Shown: positions 25,900-37,904 of the stretch, in pieces
Layout of the letters: the number at the start of each line of letters is the position of its first letter
Numbering within the stretch: position 1 is the stretch's first letter
DNA from: Geosiphon pyriformis
Lineage: Eukaryota; Glomeromycota; Glomeromycetes; Archaeosporales; Geosiphonaceae
Length of the DNA stretch: 64,000 bases
Reading direction: 5' to 3'
Assembly (NCBI GenBank): GCA_016748015.1
Contig: JAAOMT010000303.1
Span: 722,186 to 786,185, forward strand
The notes under the pieces: model-generated
Seen by the model: the letters and a program-made list of their open reading frames with translations, nothing else
The model's database searches: none
Told to the model about the DNA's origin: nothing
Program-made: the position numbers and the translations under genes

Positions 25900-27180
25900 A
25901 TACTTTTGTTGTTAGTTGGCAAAATAGGTTTTAATTTTTTTAATAAGCTAATTAATTTTTTTAAGCTATTAATATGGTTTTTTTAATAGCAAAATTGATG
26001 AGTTTCATGTAGTTTGTTTTTTCTATAGTTATTTTTTAGTTTTTAACATGTTAAATAATAATGATTAAATCTATTAGAGAATTTAAGTAAACTTTTTTAA
26101 TTAATTTATTCTTTAAACCAGTAATAAATTAATTCAAAATTTAAGTATTAGAATAGTAAACATTTGTTTTTAGTTAGTAAATTTTTTTAAAAAGTTTGTT
26201 GAACTTTCTAATATAAGTCATAACAAATTCAGATGATTTTTGTTTGATGTTTTAAAAGCAGTTTCAAAGTATAATTGAAATATTGTTGTTTATAAACTAT
26301 TTAAAAAAAACAGTTTTGAAAACTGAACAATTTGCAAAAAAAGCAATCAAGTTTTTAAACTATTTATCTGTAGTTTTTTTGAGAAAATATAAAATTGTTC
26401 TTAATATTCTTAATGTATTTTATTTGTTTGTATTTTTTGCTTTAGTAATTTGGTCAAACCACTTTTGAGAACTGGTTTTAGTGTCTTTTTTAAAAAATTC
26501 AAGAATTTTTACAATATAAGTAATAATTATTTTTTTGTTTTTTTCAATATTTGTGATTTTTTTTTCTAATTGGTTTAGAATTATTTTTTTCATGAACTAG
26601 TATTTTTAAATATTTGTTTTGGTTTTTAGCTAAATAATTAAAAAATTAGTATTAGTATAAATTAATTTTGACTGTTAAATAAAACTTTTAGTAAAGTCTT
26701 TTGGTTTTAAAAATTAATTAAATAATAAATTGGTGTTTATGTTTGAGCAAATAAAACTGAAAAAAATATAATTGAAAATAATAGTTTAATATTTGTTTTT
26801 TGTTTAAATGTGTATAATTTTTTGAACATTGTTTTTGGTGTATTAAAAATTATGTAAACAGGTTTGGTGTTTTTTATTTTGTTTTTACTGCTTGTTTTTG
26901 ATTTTAATTTAAGTTTAAAAACAAATTAAGAATTAGCAATATATTTTTTTTACAAAACTTAATAATATTGTAGTTAAATTCTTCAAAATAAGTAGCATAA
27001 GCATTAGCATTAATAGTTTTTGAATTTCTATTTAAATAGTGAATTAAGTTTTTGAAAAGATTTTTTTTGACTTCTGTAATATTGTAGTTTCTAAAAAAAA
27101 TAATTGTTGATTCAATTTTTAATGTATTAAAAAAGTGTTTTTTTGAAAGCTGTAATTTCATCTCGGATTTTAAATTATTG
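25900..27180 (-). pseudogene. Relic D Gag remnants
   Basis: Poorly preserved Gag between the protease and the 5' LTR. The open piece 26904-27161 includes ATYFEEFNYN, which resembles the STYFEGFNS join of C and B. The rest is a mosaic of stops. No zinc knuckle could be read with confidence. Confidence 0.5.
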
Positions 27181-27286
27181 TTTGCAATAAGTATAAATCA
27201 ACTAATAGTATTTTAGAGTTGTTATGTTAAATATAGTTACTACTTTAATTTAATTATTGTTGTATTATTTTTAGAAGAACACTAAA

Positions 27287-28314
27287 TATTATTAAAAGTT
27301 TTTCTACTTTTTTTTTAATGTTATTAATACTATTTTTCTGTTAATTTTACTGTTAATAGAAGTTAGTAAATTTCTAATAAGCTAATTTTTCTTTTAAATT
27401 ATTTTTCTATATTTTGAATTGTATATATTGTTGAATTTATGATAGAATAGCCAATTTTGTATCAATTATTTTATATAGTTACTTTATAGTAAAAGTGAAC
27501 TTTTTTACAAAAAATTTTAACTATAAGGTTTTTAAAAATATGTGTAGTTACTTTGCTATAAAAATCAATTTTTTTACAAGAAATTTTAACTTTAGGCTAT
27601 CCAATAATATAAAAAAAATAAAAAATAAAATAAAAAATAAAAAATTGAGTTAAAAAAATTATTTTAAATTCAGACTTGGAAGTTATTAACAGTTTACCAA
27701 AACTAATAACTAATTAATTTTAAAATATTAATATGGAATAGTTAATTTGAACAGAAATAATTAAAAATTTTATGTTATTTAAAGTAAGTTTTTATTAAGA
27801 TTAATTTATACAAAAGATAATTCTAACTAAGATATTTAATAAAAATACTAGACTAAGATATATTTTCTTGAAAAAAAAGCTCTTCTTTTATATAATTTGT
27901 TATAATACTATTCTATAATTTAATATTATTTTGTTTCTAATTTTTTGGCAAATTAAAAATATATTTTATTAAATTACAAGTTATTTCTGTAAACTATAAA
28001 TTATTTTAGTAAACTATTAAATATTTTATTGAATTATTAAATATTTTAATGAATTTTGAATGTTATATAATTCAATATATTACATAATTTTATTATTACA
28101 ACTTAGTTATATTTGTGTTCTGTACAAATTAAATTATTAATTAAATAATAATATAAATAATTTAATATAATAATAAGTAATAAATTAAAATAATAATACA
28201 AATAATTTAATATGATAATAAGTAATAAATTAAAATAATAATATATACTAATTAATAATAAAAATTATAAAATAATTTCATGCTAAATAATATTTCAAAT
28301 TTCGGCTGGTAATA
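27287..28314 (-). repeat. Relic D 5' LTR
   Basis: Partner of 18367-19362, 32 bp longer. Part of the difference is a 45-bp tandem duplication at 28146-28190 and 28191-28235 that the left LTR lacks. The right end CTGGTAATA at 28306-28314 is unusually well preserved and abuts LINE1. Confidence 0.8.
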
Positions 28315-28327
28315 TTAAACAAAAAAA

Positions 28328-30688
28328 GCTAGCAGCCAAGCTGCTACTCAGCATATTCTCGATATTACCAGTGAGTTCTTTCAGCTCAATAACATTGCAA
28401 TTAACAATGACAAGACTGTGGCTATTCCTGTGAATTGTAGAGTTGGGCATCCTTTTTTGCTGATTAATGGTTGGCCTATTTCAATTGCTAAAAAAGAGGA
28501 GTCTCATTATTATCTGGGCATTTTCCTATCCACTGAGGACTTATCAAAACCTAGTTTGGCTAAAGCTCATGTGGATGTTTGACTTTTTGCCAATCTTGTT
28601 TCAAAGAAGGCTATTTTTAATAAACAGTTCTTCTATTTGGTGTTAGCAGTTCTTTTCCCAATTATCAGCTACAGAACTCAATTCAGTTTTGTTCCTGTTA
28701 GTATATGTAATAAGTGGGATACTTTGGTATGCAGAGGGTTGAAGTCCAAATCTGGTCTGCCACAAGATTTTCTCAATAATGTATTACACCATCCCTCATT
28801 GTATAGTTTGAAAACTTTTGAACAGGTTTAGGCTGAGAGCAAGTCTGCTTCTGTTATTTGCTTCTTGAATGCTGTTGGTATTTTGGGCTGTCTCTTCATG
28901 CATCGGTCACATGACCTACAGATTTGTAGCTGGAATCCTTGTCATCTTTTGGTTTTTCTTTCTCATATTAATGTCAATTTTTTAAGTAACTTCTTGGCTA
29001 GTGTGGTCCATATTTTTTTGGGGTATAATTTGTTTTTGGAAGGTTTTTTAACCAATACTTTTTGCTTTCAGAGTGGTACCTTCTTGTCTTTTGTTTTTAG
29101 TGGTCTTATTTATTTCAGGTGTGTTTCTTTACTTCGGAAGTATGGAGTTGCTTTCATTGAACAGCTTTGCAATTAAGCTGGAGCTGTTTTTGATTGAAAA
29201 ACTTTCAAACAGTAAGAAAGACTGGACCCACAGGGCCTAATTTCTTTTTGGTTTAAGCATTCGGTTGAGTTTCTTAATGGTATCTCTTCTGCTTCTGTTT
29301 GTTTTTCTCCTTCCTTGGATGTTGGTTTTTTGGACATGCTCGAGTCTCAAGAGTTTGGTGTTATTTGTGACCATTTGTTGGGTATTGATGTCAACCAGTT
29401 TGCTGTATACACAGATAACTCTCTTTGCAATCTAGGAACTTTTGACATAAAGGCTGATGCAGCAGTTTTTTTTGAAGATATTGGTTTGGGTTTGGGCATT
29501 GAGGTTTCTGGCTTGGTATCTTCTACTATGGCTGAGCTACAGACTGTTACACTGGCTCTTGAGTGTGTTCTTTTTTCTAGTTTGGTTAGCATTTTTATAG
29601 ACAGTCAGTCAGCTTTCAATACTTGTAGGTTGGAATTGGATTTGTTGTATCCTGATTTCCAAAATTGTTGTTGGATTGAACAGCATCATATTATGGGTGT
29701 TATTCATAAGAAAAATCTGGATGTCAGTTAGTACAAAGTAAAGGATCATTCTGGTGTTTCAGGCAATGAGCATGCTGATGTTCTCACTAAGACTGCTTTT
29801 TTTTCAGTTCGACATCTTTCCCATCAGATAAAAGAGTGTTATGTTAAGACTGATGATAGCACTATCTCAGCAAATATTAGACACTTTGTTCATGATATTT
29901 TTTGTTCGGTCTACCACATGTGCTGGGAGGTGGGCTCTGGTTCTAAAGTGGTGGCATCCAATTTGTAAAATGATATTAATTGGTTTCGATCATCTCTTGT
30001 GTGGCATCCTAACTCCCATTTAGTGACTGGTTTCACTAGTAAATTTACTGCTGGCACCTGTACGTATTTTATGAAGGCATTACATCATCACCTTCCTGTT
30101 GCTGTTCGCAAGTGCTTGTATAGCAGGCATTATCCTGAAGTGGTGTGTTTATTCTGCAGTAATGTCGAGGTTTCTGATCATGTTTTTTGTTGTTTGTTTG
30201 ATTCTGCTGCTTGTGCATAATTGCTGGATACTTTTGCAGTTGATTGGATGGAGCTTTTTGGTCTTCTGCTTTTATCTTCTTGTGTATTGCAGCTACTGTC
30301 GTCATGTGTATTTAACTTAGATGTATGTATGGCTTTGTGCAAAGGTTTTGTCTTCAATAGTTGGCTTCAGAAGTCTCTGTTAGTTTTCAAGGATTCTAAG
30401 ATCATGACCCAAACAATTGTGAATTTTTTGCATGGTTTTTGTTTTGCTTTCCGGAATAAAATTTGGTTGGTTCATGTTAGACACTGGGCATTTATGGAGA
30501 AAAATAGTCTGATCTCTTTAGATGAGTCTATTTTAGCTTTGATTGTTGGGCTTTCTTCGACACTTTCTGCTGGTGTGGTCAATTTGATGGGTATTGCTGA
30601 TGCTTTAGGAGTTGGTTTTGGGTTATGTAAACCTTTCAGTTTTTTTTCAGGTTTGAAGAACATGGTAGCGATACATTTAGGTGCATAG
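28328..30688 (+). pseudogene. LINE1 ORF2, C-terminal part (RT end, RNase H, CCHC)
   Basis: One reading frame runs from the truncation point to the ORF2 stop TAG at 30686-30688 with no frameshift, interrupted only by stops. It holds the RT thumb (ISIAKKEESHYYLGIFLS), RNase H at about 29380-29800 (VYTDNSLC, where the usual Gly after Asp is Asn; AELQTVTL; FIDSQSAF; GNEHAD), and a C-terminal zinc-finger-like CLFCSNVEVSDHVFCCLF near 30147-30200. The stops replace Trp, Gln or Arg codons seen in LINE4 or LINE5. Not functional. Confidence 0.85.
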
Positions 30689-30832
30689 TGTTGTCCTGAC
30701 TAGCCTGAGTGGCTGGTCACATATAGGAAGTACATGATTTATGCTTAGTTTAAATCACTTATTAATATATTTTACTAGGTTGTGTTTGAACCTCACTTAT
30801 TAAATGAATAAAATAAAAAATAAAAAAAAAAA
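28328..30832 (+). mobile_element. LINE1, 5'-truncated (subfamily alpha)
   Basis: A non-LTR retrotransposon fragment that begins inside RT, just past the catalytic box (counterpart of SSQAATQHIL in LINE4), and ends with a 3' UTR and an A-rich tail of (A)n-T units at 30808-30832. The 5' truncation point lies within about 15 bp of the right end of relic D. Sequence and 3' UTR are closest to LINE3 and LINE4. It is clearly less decayed than relic D, so it probably landed later. Confidence 0.88.
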
Positions 30833-32897
30833 GCAAAATCTTGAAAAAACATCAAAAAATTATAAAATATGACTCATTTAATTACTTATTTTTTTTTGAT
30901 TTAATATCTAAAATTACATAAATATATTTACAAATATATTAAGTTTAAAACTATAAACAAAAAAGAAAAAAAAATTATAAAACTTAGAACTATTAATTAT
31001 TTTTGTAAAGCTTTAAATTTAAAATATAATGAATATTTTTTTTGTACTACTCTAAATAATTATTTATTGTTATATTAATTAATTACAATATTAGCAAAAG
31101 TTTATCATTATCTAGCCAATATTGCAATTTTTTCTGTTTTATAAAATAAATAAAAAACATTCTAATAAACACTATTGTTTTGTTTTAATAAAAAAAGCTA
31201 AACAATTTGCAATCTTATTTTTTATTCAATTTGTAATTATTTTACAAAATAACAAAGCCAAAATTTCTCTTGGTATTTTTACAGTTAAAAAAACTTTTTA
31301 AACTATGTAAAGTTTTCAAAAACTAGTTATACTACCAGATTATAATTTTTTAATTGACATGTAACAAAAGTTAATTTTGTTAATTTATTTATTAATAACT
31401 TTAAGTAATATAAATAATACTTTTTATAATAATTAAATATTAATTTTTATTTATTCATAATATAAAGTTGGTAAAAGCTTTATTACTTATATAAATAACT
31501 TAAATTCATTAATACAAAATGCTTATTTTAATAAAATATTGAAAATTAATAATTAAATCAAATTCATCTAGATTTTTTTAATTAATAAAAGCCCAGATAA
31601 AAATTTCTGTCATATAAAAAACATTTTTGAATATTGTAAAATATTTTGTGTATTTAATCTTAATTATTTTTTAGTTAAAATAGTATATAATTTAATTGAG
31701 TATAATATAATAATATGTTCTTAAAAACTTATTAAAATAACATTACTAATTAATAAATATAATTATTATCTTAATTTTTAAAACTAAGTAATTAATTCAA
31801 AGCTTGCAATAAAAAAACTTTTGTTATATTAAAAAAATTTTGAAAAAGAGATTTTATCTGAATAATATAAAAAAGCAAATATTTTTTTGTAAAAAATAAT
31901 GGGTTTTTTCTATTTGTAATAATAATAAAAAATGATCATTATTTAAATCTATTTTATATATTAAAGTATTATAATAAAATAAAAATACTTGAATATAATA
32001 TCTATTGTTTTTTAACTATAAACAATTATATTTATCTTTATTATTCTAATTATAATATATATTTTCCAATACTTTTATTGGTTGTACTATACAAGAAAAA
32101 TCAATATATAAAATAATAAAAATAACTAACTAAACAAAAGCAACTTACTAATTTATTTAATAATTTTTCTGTTAATTTTAGATAAATGTTAATTTTATAA
32201 AGTTGTAAAATATTCTTAAAAAATGAATAAAAAAACAATTAAATTTTTTATAATAATGTAATATATATTTGTTTTTTAATAATATACTTTAAAAATATAG
32301 ATTAAATTAGTATTTATATGAAAATATAATTGTAATTATAAGATTACAAATATTTTAAAAAATATAGCTGTTATATTTAAAGATCTATAGTTTTTTTAAA
32401 CTTATTAACTTAATTAAAAATAAACAAAATTATTTATTTTGTTAATTATTTCTAAATATTCAATTTTATTAATTTTTAATTACTTTTTAATATTTATATA
32501 ATTAATTAACAATTAATATATAAGTATAAAAATTTAAATTTTTTATTATATAATAGATCTATTATATAATAAGTTAATAAGTTTATCTGTTTTTGTATTT
32601 ACAAAGTTTAAAGATTAAGAATTAAATAAAAAATATGTATAATAATTTTATGTAATTGGCAATATAATAAGTAGAATAAATTTTTTAGTTTAAAAGCTAA
32701 TTATTTTAAAAGTATATATTAGATTAGTATTTGTATAAAAATATAATTGTAATTATAAAATTATAAATATTTAAAAAAATATAGTTTTTTTAAACATATT
32801 AATTTAATTAAAAATATATAAAACTATTTATTCTGTTAATTAAACCAAATTAATTTTTATTAATATAATTTTTATTTTATTTTACAAAATAAATATA
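30833..32897 (+). other. AT-rich relic, probable decayed coding element
   Basis: No intact gene. From about 31490 to 32460 one + frame reads as protein-like sequence broken mainly by TAA and TAG at sites where Gln would fit (for example VL-stop-stop-NKNT). The part 31850-32260 is repeated in inverted orientation at about 57400-57860 (shared block aatacttttattggttgta). I do not recognise the family. 32284-32455 and 32704-32850 are direct repeats of each other. Confidence 0.55.
32284..32850. repeat. Pair of direct repeats flanking a dispersed repeat
   Basis: 32284-32455 and 32704-32850 share tttgtataaaaatataattg-type blocks in the same order. The intervening 32505-32690 is the second copy of the dispersed repeat at 17213-17400. 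The arrangement could be a small insertion with long flanking repeats or a local duplication. Limits are by eye. Confidence 0.55.
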
Positions 32898-32901
32898 AAG
32901 T

Positions 32902-34284
32902 TTGGTGATTGAGAATGCCCTTGAGAAAAATAGGAAGTTGTGGTTGGTCTTGCAAGATATGCAGAAAGCTTATGATTCAGTTGGTTGGCATCATTTGAGG
33001 GCTAGTTTGCAGCGTGTCAAGATGTGTAAGAGATTCATAAAGTTTTTTGGTGGTATTCATGAGGATAGAGTTAACAGGGTGATGACTGACTTTGGTTTGT
33101 CTGATGGTTATAAAGTGCATAATGGGCTGGATCAGGGTGAGGTCTTTTCACCACTTCTGTGGAAAATTTTTTATGATCCACTTTTGTGTAAGGTCAAGAG
33201 GCATGAACATTTGTGTGAATACCGGATTAATACTAAGTTTGTTTTGAAAACTGGCAGGATTGAGAGTGATGGTGGTTTGACTTCATATTTTTCAGCTGGT
33301 GCATTTGTTGATGATACGATCTGGGTTGGGAATTGTCAGGCTTCCACTCAATATGCTTTGAACATTGCCAGTGAATTTTTTGTGATCAATAATATTTCTA
33401 TCAACAGCGAGAAAACAGTTGCTATTCCTATCAATCAGGGTATTAAAATGGCTTCATTAAGCATTTGCGGTCAGCCAATTTCTATTGCTAGGAAAGGTGA
33501 AACACATTGGTATTTGGATATCTTTTTGTCAACTGAAAGGCTCTCCAAGCTGAGTGTTGCCAAGACTCATGCGGATGTATGTTTCTTCGTCAATGTTGTG
33601 TTCAGGAAGGTTATCACAGATAAACAATTCTCCTATCTGGTTTTGGCTGTTTTGCAGCCTATTGTCAGCTATCGTATTCAGTTCAGTTTTGTCTTTTTTA
33701 ATGTCTGTCACAAGTGGGATGTCTTGGTTAAAAAAGGTCTCAGATCTAAGGCTTGTCTTTCCCATGATTTTCCTGATGCTGCTTTGCATTATCCCTCATT
33801 ATATGGCCTAAAGTCTTTTAAGCAGATGCAGTCAAAAGGGAAGATTGCTGCTTTGATAATGTTCTCTAATACCCCTGGTATTCTTGGACGTTTGTTTTGT
33901 CATAGGTTTTTAGATCTACAGGTTCTTGGTTGGACTTTTTTGAATCTGTTGCAGTTTCTGGTTAAGTTGCATGTTAATCCAGTGAACAATTTTTTGGCTG
34001 GGATGGTGAAGATTTTTTTGGGCAATGAGCTGTCTTTGGTAAACAACCTCCCTACTGTATTTTGTAGTCCTGGTCATTTTCCGTTGTTCTCTATTCTTGG
34101 AAAGTCTCTGTATTTTGATTCAGTCAAATCTCTTAAACGCTTTGGTGTTACTTTTGGTGATCGGCTTTTTGATAAGAAAGATGTCTTGTTGGATTGGAAA
34201 ACTTTTCGTCGTTGGAAGAGATTGGATCCACATGGTCCTGTGCCTCTTTGGTTCATGGTTTTTTCTGAATTTTTGAAGGATTAG
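32902..34284 (+). pseudogene. LINE2 ORF2 reverse transcriptase part
   Basis: The longest open stretch in the window (460 codons). Motif A is LVLQDMQKAYDSVGW, with the catalytic Asp in QDM. Motif B is GLDQGEVFSPLLW. Motif C is AGAFVDDTIWVGN with both Asp present. The thumb follows (TEHWY-like THWYLDIFLS, then LSKLSVAKTHADV). The stop at 34282-34284 (TAG) is a Gln codon in LINE5 (SQG), so it is a C-to-T nonsense change and the same frame continues. There is no natural start: the first codons are simply the truncation point. Confidence 0.9.
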
Positions 34285-34329
34285 AGTTATCCATTTTCTG
34301 GTCCTGTTAGCTCTACAGAGAAGCTTGGT

Positions 34330-35685
34330 TTGGACATTTTGGGGTCTGGAGAATTTTCTGCAGTGAAAGATGGTTTGCATAACATTTGGTCGGGCTCTTT
34401 TGAAGTTTTTACAGATGGGTCTTTAAGGAATGCAGGCTCTGCTAAGGTTACCTGTAGTACTGCTGCATACTTCCTGGTCTTGGATAAAAGCATTGGTGTC
34501 ACTGTTCATGGTCTTTTGTCATCTACTATAGCCGAATTACAGGCTGTTGCTTTGTCTCTGAAGTGTGTTTCTTCTTCAAGTACTGTGGTGTTGTATCTTG
34601 ACAGTCAAGTTGCTATTGATGCATGTGTGTCTGAGATGTCTTTGGCTACCCCCGATTTCCATAACCAATGCTGGCTGGAGAGGCGGCATATTTTTAATTT
34701 GGTCAGGGATAAAGATTTTAGTGTGAGTTGGGTTAAGGTGAAGGGTCACTCTGGAATTCCTGGAAATGTGGAAGCTGACTTGGCAGCTGGGGCTGCCTCT
34801 GGATCCCTCTTTTTTCTTTTTGCCAATGTGCATGAACATTTTTTGGTTGCTAAGGGTGTCACTGTTTCTGGCAATGTCTGTTATTTTGTCAGGGATATTT
34901 TTTGGTCTGTTTGTTGTGCTTGTTGAGAAGCTGGTCCTAGTTGTGATGTGGTTCCGGACGCGATAATTGGTTGCATAGACTGGGTTGTCACTGCAAAAGT
35001 GTGGCATCCTGATTCTCATATGCTTGCTGGGTTCACTAGTCATAAGTTTTCAATGCTCCACACTTATCTTATAAAGACTGTACACAAGAGATTGCTGGTG
35101 GTAGTGCAAAAAAGATTGTATGATAAGTGCTACCCTAGTGTGTTGTGTTTATTGTGTAGTGGGGTGGAGTTCTCTGACCATGCTTTTACTTGTGTTCATA
35201 AGACTGGCATTTGTGGTGAGATCTTGGCTGAGGCTTCTGCCCATTAGTCAGCTTTGGCTGGTGGTTCCCTTACTTCCGCTGTGTTGCGAGTTTTGTTTCA
35301 ATGTTCCATTAATGTCGAGTTGTATTCTTTAGTTTGCAAAGAGTTTGTGCTAAGAGAATGGTTTGAGGAGGCTTGCAGTGTTTTCGAGGATAGAAAAGTG
35401 GCTGCTGCTCAAATTGTTGATTATGTCAGGTTTGTTGTTGGGTTATATTGTACTAAGGTGTAGTTGGTTAAGTCTAGTCTCCAGGTGGTTATGAAAAAGA
35501 CTGGTCTGGTTTGTGATAGTGGTGTTGTTTTTGGACTCTCTCGTGAAGTGCTTTCAGTTTTGTTTGATGGTATTGTAAGATTGCTTGGTGTGGCCAATTT
35601 TTTTGCTGTTAGCTTTGGTCATCGGAAGCCATTTTGTTTTTTTTCTGATCTGGGTGGCAGTATATGAGTTAATATAAATGTGTAG
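34330..35685 (+). pseudogene. LINE2 ORF2 RNase H, zinc finger and C-terminus
   Basis: Same frame as the RT part. RNase H at 34400-34800: VFTDGSLRNAG, STIAELQAVAL, LYLDSQVAID and VKGHSGIPGNVEAD give all four acidic residues and the His. A CCHC-like CLLCSGVEFSDHAFTC (C-x2-C-x7-H-x3-C) lies near 35146-35193. Premature stops occur at 34924-34926 (TGA for Trp), 35245-35247, 35461-35463 and 35665-35667 before the natural TAG at 35683-35685. The RNase H module itself is open and could fold, but it has no translation start. Confidence 0.88.
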
Positions 35686-35929
35686 TGTAGTCTTATCTGG
35701 TCTGAGTGGTTAGCCATATGTAGAGAGTGTGTGAGTCGCATTTAGTTTGAGCCTCTTAATTTGGCTCTATGTACTAGATAGTGATTGGGCTACACTTGTT
35801 AAATGCATTAATAAAAAAATATATATATAAATCTTATATATAATATATAATTAATATAATTATAATATTTTTAATTATATATTTTATATTATACTTGAAT
35901 TTAATACTAATATAGTTTACAGATTTATA

Positions 35930-37890
35930 AAAGATTATAAAACATAGTAATAATAAAAATTTATTGTTATTTTTTTTATTTATTAATTCATTTAATGAGT
36001 TTAATTTAATTAGTATTTAATATTAAAAAACAAATTAAATATTTTTAATAAAGTATAATTTACATATTTACTATATATAAAAAGTTATTTAAACTAGTTA
36101 AAATTATATTATATATCTATAAATTTTGTAATATTATTATTTAAACTTGAAAAAAATAAATACATATGTTTATATTTAAATTAATTACAAAAGCTATATT
36201 AATTTTAAGCAAATATATTATTTTATCAAAAAACTTATTTAACAGATTACATAAATTATAAAAAATTAACTTATTATTTATAATTAAATTATTATTTTTT
36301 ATTATAATTTTATATTTAAATATATATAACCAAATTCTGTTCTTAAATATAATATTAACTATTTTATAAAAGCAATTAATTTTGTAATAGTTATCTTAAT
36401 ATTATTAAATATCAAAGCTGTTTTTATTAACTAGTCTTTAAAAACAAAATTTTTATAAAAAACAATATATAAATTATTATTTAAAATATATAATAATACT
36501 ATTTATAAAATTAATAATAATAATAGCAATATACTCTTTACAGAAATTTAAAAGTTAGCAAGTTTTGTTAATATACTATATTTAATTTATATATAAACAT
36601 ATAATCTAAAAATTCAAGTTTCTTATAATATAAACAATAAACTTTAAGATGTTTTTTATTATAAAAATGCTTTTTAACTATAATAAACAACTGTTTATAA
36701 ATTGTTTTTATTAAGTACATATATAAGACTACTAAAATTCTATTAATAAATTTAATAAACATATAAAAATTAAAATATTATACCAAAAAAATACAATTTT
36801 AATTAATAATTTTAATTCTAAAACTAAAATACAATATACAACTTTGTAAATATTTTAAATAAAATATTGTAAATTTTTAAAAACAGCAACATTATTTATT
36901 AATAGAAATTTTTTTTAAATAAAAACCAAAAGAAAAATAAATAATAATATTAATTAAAACATTAATAATTTTATTGTTTAATATATTAATATAACTTTTA
37001 ACTTTAAACCAAATAATAATAATATTTTATTATAAATATAATTAACAATTTGTTTTTTTCTAATTTAATAGCAATTACAATTAAATAAAACTTAAAATAT
37101 CTTAACAATACAAAAATTAAAAATAATTTAATTATTAAAATAGATTACTATATTATTATAGACAAAAATATATTTAAAAAGCACAAAAATTGCTTATAGC
37201 TTAGCCAAAATTAATAAAACTAGACCAAAAATCCAAATACTAATATTTATCTTTAAATTTTTAAAAAAAACCAAGGTATTATAAATAATATTATGTAAAT
37301 TTAAATTTTTTAAAAAATTATCTATATAAATATTAATTATTTTTAACTTGGCTTTTGGTAAATACTTTTAAATTACTGAAAAACAACTTAATTTATGAAT
37401 ATTTTAACAATTAAAAATTTAATTAATAGTAAATAAAATCTTATACAAACTATTTTTACAAAAGTAATTAATAATAAATTCAAAACAAAAAAACACATAG
37501 CTTTAAAAATCTAATTTTTTTTAGTAATAAAAAGTTTTTTAGTCAAAAATTCAATTATATTTATCAAAAAATTAATTATTAATATAAGACCAAATTTTTT
37601 TAACAACATTATAATATAAATCATACAAAATATTTAACATAAATATATTAATTAAGCAAAATACAAATATTAAATTATTTGTAAAAAATATGTTACAATC
37701 TAATAAAATTTTAACTATTTTTATTAAGAAATTATTGATTAAACTAATATATAACTTAATAAAAAACCATAAAAATTCTTAAAAAATTAACTTAATACTT
37801 ATAAATCTAAAAACCAATAATTAAATAAATAATTAACAATTTTTAAAACATTTAAAAAAACCAGAAATAATGTAATTTTATTTTTAAATT
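35930..37890 (-). mobile_element. LINE6, very decayed relic (approximate limits)
   Basis: Found by comparison with LINE4. 36568-36762 translates on the - strand to MYLIKTIYKQLFIIVKKHFY, the counterpart of TYLIKTVHKRLLVVVQKRLY in LINE2, followed by a mutated zinc-finger segment. 37170-37260 aligns with the RNase H segment around the conserved Glu of LINE4 (50610-50700 there). It is nearly all A/T and so older than LINE3, whose 3' end abuts it. Both ends are estimated from distances in LINE4. Confidence 0.65.
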
Positions 37891-37904
37891 ATATTTGTTT
37901 TTTT

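Larger units (their letters stand above)
18367..28314 (-). mobile_element. Ty3/gypsy relic D, complete but very decayed
   Basis: A full-length, almost A/T-only LTR retrotransposon on the - strand. LTRs are at 18367-19362 and 27287-28314. The ends are TATTACCAG (left start) and CTGGTAATA (right end), consistent with ancestral TGTTACCAG...CTGGTAACA. The flanking tetramers TCAA (18363-18366) and TTAA (28315-28318) fit a 4-bp duplication with one transition. The internal region aligns by eye to B and C, but the LTR is a different family. A mutated primer-binding site, GAACACTAAA (27277-27286, GAGCACCAAA in C), adjoins the 5' LTR. Confidence 0.82.
32898..35815 (+). mobile_element. LINE2, 5'-truncated (subfamily beta)
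   Basis: Begins within RT at the counterpart of GSVIENAIEKDRELWLVLQD in LINE5 and ends with a 3' UTR and a short A/T tail near 35815. ORF2 is one frame from 32902 to the stop TAG at 35683-35685, with five premature stops and no frameshift. It is closer to LINE5 than to LINE1, 3 or 4, so two LINE subfamilies are present. The left flank is the AT-rich relic. Confidence 0.9.

Noticed and set aside
29347-29592. Antisense frame of 81 codons inside LINE1
   Set aside because: It is the shadow of the RNase H frame.
34576-35043. 155-codon - strand frame
   Set aside because: It is antisense to RNase H of LINE2 and has no family pattern.
36568-36762. 64-codon frame as a possible small gene
   Set aside because: It aligns with the TYLIKTVHKRLL part of LINE ORF2 and is a fragment of relic LINE6.
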